A stretch of 64,000 nt of DNA, taken from assembly GCF_007830335.1 (NCBI RefSeq), contig NZ_VLKU01000007.1, positions 1-64,000 on the forward strand. Direction: 5' to 3'. Shown here one piece after another: positions 58,913 to 64,000 of the stretch (position 1 is its first letter; each line of letters opens with the position of its first letter). The stretch is from Paracoccus sulfuroxidans. Its GTDB lineage: Bacteria; Pseudomonadota; Alphaproteobacteria; Rhodobacterales; Rhodobacteraceae. Both the position numbers and the translations under genes were made by a program. The notes beneath the pieces are model-generated. The model did not search any database and had not been told where the DNA came from. It saw only the letters and a list, made by a program, of their open reading frames with translations.

Positions 58913-60733
58913 TCAGCGGCCAAACAGACGTTCGATGTCGGTCAGCTTCAGCTCGACCCAGGTCGGGCGGCCATGGTTGCACTGGCCGGATTTCGGAGTC
59001 CGCTCCATTTCGCGCAGCAGGGCGTTCATCTCGTCGGCGCTCATCCGACGCCCGGACCGGACCGAGCCGTGGCAGGCCATCGACGACAGGACCGCATCCA
59101 CCCGCGCCTTCAGCCGATCGGAACTGCCCTGATCGGCCAGATCGTCCAGAATGTCGCGCAGCAGCGCCTTGGCATCCAGCCGCCCCAGCAGCGCGGGCAC
59201 TTCGCGCACGGCAACCGCACCGCCGCCGAAGGCCTCGATCACCATGCCAAGGCCTGCCAGTTCGTCGGCGATGGCTAGGATGCGGTCGGCGTCGTCCTGC
59301 GACAACTCGACAATCTCGGGGATCAGCAGCGCTTGCGAGGGGATGCCGTTCGCCTCGGCCAGCGCCTTCAGACGCTCATAGACCAGCCGCTCGTGCGCGG
59401 CGTGCTGATCGACGATGACGATGCCGGTGGCGGTCTGCGCGATGATCCAGTTTTCATGGAGCTGTGCCCGCGCGGCCCCCAGTGGGGCGGCCTCGGGCGC
59501 GGGAAGGGCGTCGGGTTCAGGCTCAACCCGGGCCGAGGGCGCCTCGGCAAACCCCGGCGCCTGAAAGGCGAAGGACGCCGCAATCGCCGGGGCCGAGGGG
59601 CGATAATCGGCCTGATAGCTGCGATAGGTGGCCGCCTGCATCGGCTGCGGTTCGATCAGGGCCGCGCCAAGCGCCGCCGTCCCGACCGTCGTCGATGAGC
59701 GGTGACCCGCCCCCGCCAGCGTATGGCGCAGTGCGCTGACGACCAGCCCGCGCGCGATGCCAGGGTCGCGAAACCGGACCTCGGCCTTGGCGGGGTGGAC
59801 GTTCACGTCGACCTGATGCGGGTCGCAGGTGATGAACAGCACCGCCGCCGGGTGCCGCCCCGAAGGCAGCACGTCCATATAGCCCGCCCGCAGGGCCCCG
59901 GTCAGCAGCTTGTCGCGGACCGGGCGACCGTTCACGTAAAGATGCTGGGCCACCGCCGCGCCGCGCGAATAGGTGGGCAGGGCCGCAAATCCGGTCAGCG
60001 TCAGCCCGTCCCGCTCGGCATCGATGGTCAGGGCGTTTTCGGTGAATTCCGCCCCCATGACGCGGGTCAGCCGGGTTTGCAGCGCGCCGAACAGCTCGCC
60101 CTGCTCGGCGTCGGCGCGAAACAGGATGCGCGCCTCCTCCTCATCGGTCAGGGTGAAGCCGACATAGGGCTCGGCCATGGCCAGACGGCGGATGGTCTCA
60201 GTGATGGCCTGAGTCTCGGCCCGGTCGCTGCGCAGGAATTTCAGCCGCGCGGGGGTGGCAAAGAACAGGTCGCGCAGCTCGACCACCGTGCCGCGATTGG
60301 CGGCGGCAGGCCGGACTGGGCCGAAGCGCCCGCCCGCGACCGAGATCTGCGCGCCGTCATGCCCCTCGGCCCGGCTGGTGATCGTCAGACGCCCGACCGC
60401 GCCAAGGCTGGGCAGCGCCTCGCCCCGGAAGCCGAAGCTGCGGATGTCCAGAAGATCGCTGCCGTCGATCTTCGAGGTCGCATGCCGGGCCAGCGCCATC
60501 GGCAGATCCTCGGGCGTCATGCCGCAGCCGTCATCGCTGACGCGGATCAGCCCCTTGCCGCCGCGCGCAATGGCGATCTCGATCCGGGTCGCGCCTGCGT
60601 CCAGCGCGGTTTCGACCAGTTCCTTGACGGCCGAGGCCGGACGCTCGACCACCTCGCCCGCCGCGATGCGGTTGGCGGCGGCCTCATCAAGCTGGCGAAT
60701 GACCGGGCGTATGTTGGGGGCATGGGAATTCAT
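58913..60733 (-). CDS. mutL: DNA mismatch repair protein MutL
   Basis: A 606-residue protein with the N-terminal GHKL ATPase ([34 protein letters not shown]), a transducer domain, a Pro/Ala-rich linker (about 345-425) and the C-terminal dimer domain. The endonuclease motif [12 protein letters not shown] starts at D442, so this MutL can nick DNA itself, as in bacteria lacking MutH. The start is ATG 60733; the longer frame upstream is rejected as it lacks a ribosome site. It lies 62 bases upstream of the DUF3775 gene. Confidence 0.96.
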   Translation of the reverse strand: MNSHAPNIRPVIRQLDEAAANRIAAGEVVERPASAVKELVETALDAGATRIEIAIARGGKGLIRVSDDGCGMTPEDLPMALARHATSKIDGSDLLDIRSFGFRGEALPSLGAVGRLTITSRAEGHDGAQISVAGGRFGPVRPAAANRGTVVELRDLFFATPARLKFLRSDRAETQAITETIRRLAMAEPYVGFTLTDEEEARILFRADAEQGELFGALQTRLTRVMGAEFTENALTIDAERDGLTLTGFAALPTYSRGAAVAQHLYVNGRPVRDKLLTGALRAGYMDVLPSGRHPAAVLFITCDPHQVDVNVHPAKAEVRFRDPGIARGLVVSALRHTLAGAGHRSSTTVGTAALGAALIEPQPMQAATYRSYQADYRPSAPAIAASFAFQAPGFAEAPSARVEPEPDALPAPEAAPLGAARAQLHENWIIAQTATGIVIVDQHAAHERLVYERLKALAEANGIPSQALLIPEIVELSQDDADRILAIADELAGLGMVIEAFGGGAVAVREVPALLGRLDAKALLRDILDDLADQGSSDRLKARVDAVLSSMACHGSVRSGRRMSADEMNALLREMERTPKSGQCNHGRPTWVELKLTDIERLFGR

Positions 60734-60862
60734 GCCCCCAGATATAGCAGGACCGGAATTCCCCGAAAAGCATTTCATCGGCATTTGCCGCATCAGGCGG
60801 AACCATTCGCCCCGTCAAAACGATAGTTTTCCATGCAACATGAACAGCATGGGAGAAGAGCG

Positions 60863-61039
60863 ATGACGAAAGCCTTGCCTATTCTGATGTCTGGACTGGT
60901 GCTGGCTTTGGCCTCTTGCGGCCCCAACACCGCGACGCGCGCCACGACGGGCGCAGCCACCGGCGCGGTGGTCGCAGGACCGGTCGGCGCGGTGGCGGGC
61001 GCGGCCGTTGGCGGCAGCGGCATGGTTCAGGTGAAATAG
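60863..61039 (+). CDS. small glycine-zipper lipoprotein
   Basis: A 58-residue protein: lipobox signal LVLALASC (Cys about residue 20), then a short Gly/Ala/Val-rich stretch (ATTGAATGAVVAGPVGAVAGAAVGG) typical of glycine-zipper membrane segments, and a short tail. It should be attached to the membrane by lipid. GGGAGAAGAG precedes ATG 60863. Function unknown; it resembles other tiny lipoproteins of alphaproteobacteria. Confidence 0.75.
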   Translation: MTKALPILMSGLVLALASCGPNTATRATTGAATGAVVAGPVGAVAGAAVGGSGMVQVK

Positions 61040-61046
61040 CAGGGGT

Positions 61047-61077
61047 TGCCAGCGACGCGGGAGACGCGCCGCTGGCA
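61047..61077. terminator. hairpin between convergent genes
   Basis: TGCCAGCG (61047-61054) and CGCTGGCA (61070-61077) form an 8-bp stem between the small lipoprotein and the M16 peptidase gene. There is no T-run. Confidence 0.45.
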
Positions 61078-61083
61078 GTCCGA

Positions 61084-62403
61084 TTATTCCGCGGGGTCCG
61101 AAGTAATGCCCTCGGGTCGACCGACCAGCACGAAGCGCAGCTTGTCCGAGCTTAGCAGCCTTGCGGCCACGCGCTTCACATCCTCGGCCGTGACGGCCTC
61201 GACCTTGGCGTTGCGGGTGTTCACATAGTCGCGCGGGAAGCCCACCAGCTGCATGCCCGCCAGAATGCCCGAGATCCGGCCATTGCCATCAAAGCGCAGC
61301 GGATATTCCCCGGTCAGATAGGTCTTGGCGTCGGTCAGTTCCTTTTCCGTCACGCCATCCTTCGCCATCCGGTCCCATTCGGCGCGGATCAGCGGGATCG
61401 CCTCGGCCACCTTGGCATTGGCGCTGGCCAACCCACCCTGCCAGGTGTTGCCGTAAGCACCGTTCGACAGCGTCGTGCCGACGCCATAGGTCAGGCCGCG
61501 CTTCTCTCGGATCTCCTCCATCAGGCGCGAGGAGAAACCGCCGCCGCCCAGAATATGATCGGCCACGAAGGCGGCGAAATAGTCCGGATCGTCGATGGGC
61601 AGGCTTTCCTGCGCGAAGGCCACGACCGTCTGCGGGCTGTCCCAGTCGATCACGGTGACACCGCCGGTCAGCGCAAGCTGCGCCTTTTCGGGCAGGGGGG
61701 CCGAGCCCTCGGCGGGCAGACCGCCCAGCACCTTGTCGATCAGCGGGCCAAGCTCTTCCGCCGTGATGTCGCCGGTGGCCGAGACGATGACGCGGTCGCG
61801 CGCCATCAGCCGGGCCTTGGCGTCCAGCAGATCGTCGCGCGTCAGCGCCGCCACCGATTCGCGCGTCCCGTTGATCGAGGTCGCATAGGGGTGATCGCCC
61901 CAGGCCTGCCGCGCCAGTTCCTTCGCGGCAATGGACTGCGGATCGGTCGCTTCCGAGCGGATGACGGCCTGCAACTGGCCGCGCACCCGCTCGATGGCGT
62001 CGGCGTCAAAGCGCGGCTCGGTCAGCGCCAGCCGCCACAGTTCTGCCGCCTCATCGCGGTTTTCGCTGAGTGCACGCGCGCTCAGCACCATGGCGTCATC
62101 GCTGGCATCGAAGCTGGCGCGCGCGCCCAGCGTCTCGACAGCTTCGGCATATTGGGTCGCGTTCATCTCGCCCGCGCCCTCTTCCAGAAGCGAGGTCATC
62201 AGGATCACCGCGCCGCGTTTGTCGGGGGCGTCCATGCTGGCGCCGCCCCGGAACATGAAGGTGAAGGCGGTGAAGGGGATCGAGTGATCCTCGACCAGCC
62301 AGGCCTTGATCCCGCCGGGCGAGGTGACCTCCTGAATGTCGGTCGCGCGCGCGGGCAGCGTGGCCAGCGCCAGAAAGACGAATGTGGCAATGGCGCGGAT
62401 CAT
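61084..62403 (-). CDS. M16-family peptidase, non-catalytic partner
   Basis: A 439-residue exported protein with a signal peptide (about 1-20). It keeps the M16 fold but the zinc motif HxxEH is replaced (VILMTSLLEEGAGE has no His), so it should be the inactive beta-type subunit. The C-terminal M16 half is complete. It follows the active partner with a 4-base overlap (ATGA) and the two should form a heterodimer, like mitochondrial processing peptidase and bacterial PqqL-type pairs. Confidence 0.9.
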   Translation of the reverse strand: MIRAIATFVFLALATLPARATDIQEVTSPGGIKAWLVEDHSIPFTAFTFMFRGGASMDAPDKRGAVILMTSLLEEGAGEMNATQYAEAVETLGARASFDASDDAMVLSARALSENRDEAAELWRLALTEPRFDADAIERVRGQLQAVIRSEATDPQSIAAKELARQAWGDHPYATSINGTRESVAALTRDDLLDAKARLMARDRVIVSATGDITAEELGPLIDKVLGGLPAEGSAPLPEKAQLALTGGVTVIDWDSPQTVVAFAQESLPIDDPDYFAAFVADHILGGGGFSSRLMEEIREKRGLTYGVGTTLSNGAYGNTWQGGLASANAKVAEAIPLIRAEWDRMAKDGVTEKELTDAKTYLTGEYPLRFDGNGRISGILAGMQLVGFPRDYVNTRNAKVEAVTAEDVKRVAARLLSSDKLRFVLVGRPEGITSDPAE

Positions 62404-63836
62404 TCCGAGGCCTCCGGATTGTCGACGGGATCGGCGGTCGAAGTGGCAGGGCCGGGTGCGGAAACCGCGGCTTCGGGATCAGCGGGCGGCGCATCCGGTG
62501 GCGGCACCAGCCAGGCGGTGACCGTGGCCGGGTTCTCCAGCACCAGTTTCGCGGCGGTGCGGATATCGTCGGGCGTCACCTCGGCCAGGATCGAGGACCA
62601 GTCGTTCACATCCTCGATCCCCAGCCCGATGGCCAGCCCCTGACCATAGTCATAGGCGCGACCATGGGCCGAGTCCTGCTTGTAGACCTCGGCCGCGCGG
62701 ATCTGCGTCTTCACGCGCTCAAGCTGCGCCTCATCGGGGCCGTCGCGCAGGAAATCCTGCAGCGCGGCGTCCAGCGCCTTTTCGGCATCCTCGTTCGAGA
62801 TGTCGGGGGTCGGTGCCAGCGACAGGGCAAAGGTGGTCTGATCGACCGTCAGCCCGTCATACCAGGCGTCAACGAACAGCGCCTTGCCGCCCAGCACCAG
62901 CTTCTGCCCCAGAACCGAGGTCTGCGGCGATCCGCCCAGCAGCGCCGCCAGAACGGTCAGGGCGGCGGCGGATTTCTGATCGCCAGGGTTGCGTTCGGGG
63001 GCTAGCACGCTGCGGATCATCGTCGGCTGCGGCACGCGCGGGTCCTCGCGGCTCATGCGGCGGGCCGCGACCTGCTGCGGCTCTTGCGGGCGGGGCTGGC
63101 GCAGGGCGTCGTCCTTGGGGGCGACGGGGCCATAATACTGCTCGGCCAGCTTGCGGACCTCATCGGCCGAGACATCGCCCGCCACCACCAGCACCGCATT
63201 GTTCGGCGCGTAATGGCTTTGGTACCAGTCGATCGCATCCTCGCGGGTCAGCTGCTCCATCTCGGCGCGCCAGCCGATGACCGGGCGGCGATAGGGGTGG
63301 TTGTAATACTGGACCGCATTGCGTTCCTCGCCAAACAGCGCCGAGGGGTCGCTGTCGGTGCGCTGCGCGCGTTCCTCCAGCACCACCTCGCGTTCGGCCT
63401 GCCAGTCATCCTCACCGATCTTCAGATTGGCCATCCGGTCGGATTCCATGTCGAAGATCAGCGGCAGCCGGTCCGATGCGATGCGCTGGAAATAGGTGGT
63501 GAAATCATAGCTGGTGAAGGCGTTGTCCATACCGCCATTGGCGGTCACGGTCTTCGACAGCTCACCCGGCCCCAGCTTGTCGGTGCCCTTGAACATCAGG
63601 TGTTCAAGGTAATGGGCGATGCCGGATTTGCCCGGCGCCTCATCGGCCGAGCCGATCTTGTACCACAGCATCTGCACGACGACGGGCGCGCGATGGTCCT
63701 CGATGACGACGGCCTCAAGCCCGTTGTTCAGTTTGAAATGGCTGATCCCCGCGGGCATCTCGGCCAGTGCAGGAAGCCCCGAAACGGCCAGCGACAGCGC
63801 CGCGAGGCCAGGGGTACGGAAAGGGATAAATCGCAT
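62400..63836 (-). CDS. M16-family zinc peptidase, catalytic partner
   Basis: A 478-residue exported peptidase: signal peptide (about 1-25), then the inverted zinc motif H75-x-x-E78-H79 (IAHYLEHLMFKGT) and the downstream acidic ligand region EREVVLEE. The C-terminal half is the second M16 domain, and the protein ends with a Pro/Ala-rich tail (PPPDAPPADPEAAVSAPG). It probably degrades peptides in the periplasm together with the gene product that follows. Start ATG 63836. Confidence 0.92.
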   Translation of the reverse strand: MRFIPFRTPGLAALSLAVSGLPALAEMPAGISHFKLNNGLEAVVIEDHRAPVVVQMLWYKIGSADEAPGKSGIAHYLEHLMFKGTDKLGPGELSKTVTANGGMDNAFTSYDFTTYFQRIASDRLPLIFDMESDRMANLKIGEDDWQAEREVVLEERAQRTDSDPSALFGEERNAVQYYNHPYRRPVIGWRAEMEQLTREDAIDWYQSHYAPNNAVLVVAGDVSADEVRKLAEQYYGPVAPKDDALRQPRPQEPQQVAARRMSREDPRVPQPTMIRSVLAPERNPGDQKSAAALTVLAALLGGSPQTSVLGQKLVLGGKALFVDAWYDGLTVDQTTFALSLAPTPDISNEDAEKALDAALQDFLRDGPDEAQLERVKTQIRAAEVYKQDSAHGRAYDYGQGLAIGLGIEDVNDWSSILAEVTPDDIRTAAKLVLENPATVTAWLVPPPDAPPADPEAAVSAPGPATSTADPVDNPEASE

Positions 63837-63956
63837 GGACAGGCTCCGCTTGCGGCTTGGCGAAGAACCTGCCCGCTTGAACGGGGCTGTGCAAGGCCGC
63901 GTCAGGTCCGGCCCGGTGAACTTCGCGCGAGCAAGCGCGGGCAGGCCCGCCGGGGA

Positions 63957-64000
63957 TCAGTCCCCGGCCAGCACAGGTGCGGCGTTCTGCACCGGCGCGA
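63957..64000 (-). CDS. C-terminal end of a gene running off the window
   Basis: The minus strand at the right edge reads in frame APVQNAAPVLAGD and stops at 63957. A GC-rich inverted repeat (CCGGGGATCAGTCCCCGG) overlaps the stop. In related genomes a DUF3035 lipoprotein often precedes the M16 pair, but this fragment is too short to name. Confidence 0.4.
   Translation of the reverse strand, partial: APVQNAAPVLAGD

Overview
The window is high-GC DNA with tightly packed genes, many 1-4 base gene overlaps and several GTG or TTG starts. Gene content and order suggest an alphaproteobacterium of the Rhodobacterales, most like Paracoccus. Clues are the DUF2125 and DUF2853 proteins, the paired M16 peptidases, a MutL with the nicking motif, PqiA split into two genes, TamA-TamB, and a motB-flgE-flgK-flgL-flgI block with CtrA-like boxes. 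The genus is inference.

Layout. Bases 1-2005 are an accessory segment: the end of an IS3-family element (left end near 342), an unrecognised 93-residue ORF, and a small protein with an apparent frameshift directly upstream of a nucleotidyltransferase. Bases 2023-4315 carry an Hsp70 ATPase-domain protein and an MscS-type channel. Bases 4389-9085 hold an envelope-modification block (GT2 transferase, ArnT-like GT39 transferase, LAB_N membrane protein) divergent from a response regulator/histidine kinase pair. A frameshifted SLC13-type transporter and glycerate kinase follow. Bases 12522-18793 carry a large serralysin-type RTX metalloprotease, a small exported protein and an Orn/Lys/Arg decarboxylase.

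Bases 18855-21442 encode an anti-sigma factor, an ECF sigma factor and a divergent exported subtilisin-like protease with an Asp11 tract. Bases 21455-25319 are a copper-response block: DUF305 protein, three-HMA CopA and CueR. Two divergent promoters, each with the 19-bp spacer typical of MerR-family control, lie between the DUF305 gene and copA. EutB/EutC, TamA/TamB, glucokinase, AhcY and smaller genes follow. Bases 39844-46040 contain PmbA, a CysQ-like phosphatase and a four-gene PqiA-PqiA-PqiB-PqiC lipid-transport operon.

Bases 46124-53623 hold a GMC oxidoreductase and the flagellar block. The rest is mostly housekeeping: carbonic anhydrase, leucyl aminopeptidase, NlpC/P60 hydrolase, PQQ sugar dehydrogenase, MutL, a small lipoprotein and two M16 peptidases.

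I saw no tRNA, rRNA or CRISPR array. The best candidates for something under-described are the ECF/anti-sigma/S8 protease module, the small protein plus nucleotidyltransferase pair, the serralysin with its exported companion, and the partial ArnT-type set beside its own two-component system.
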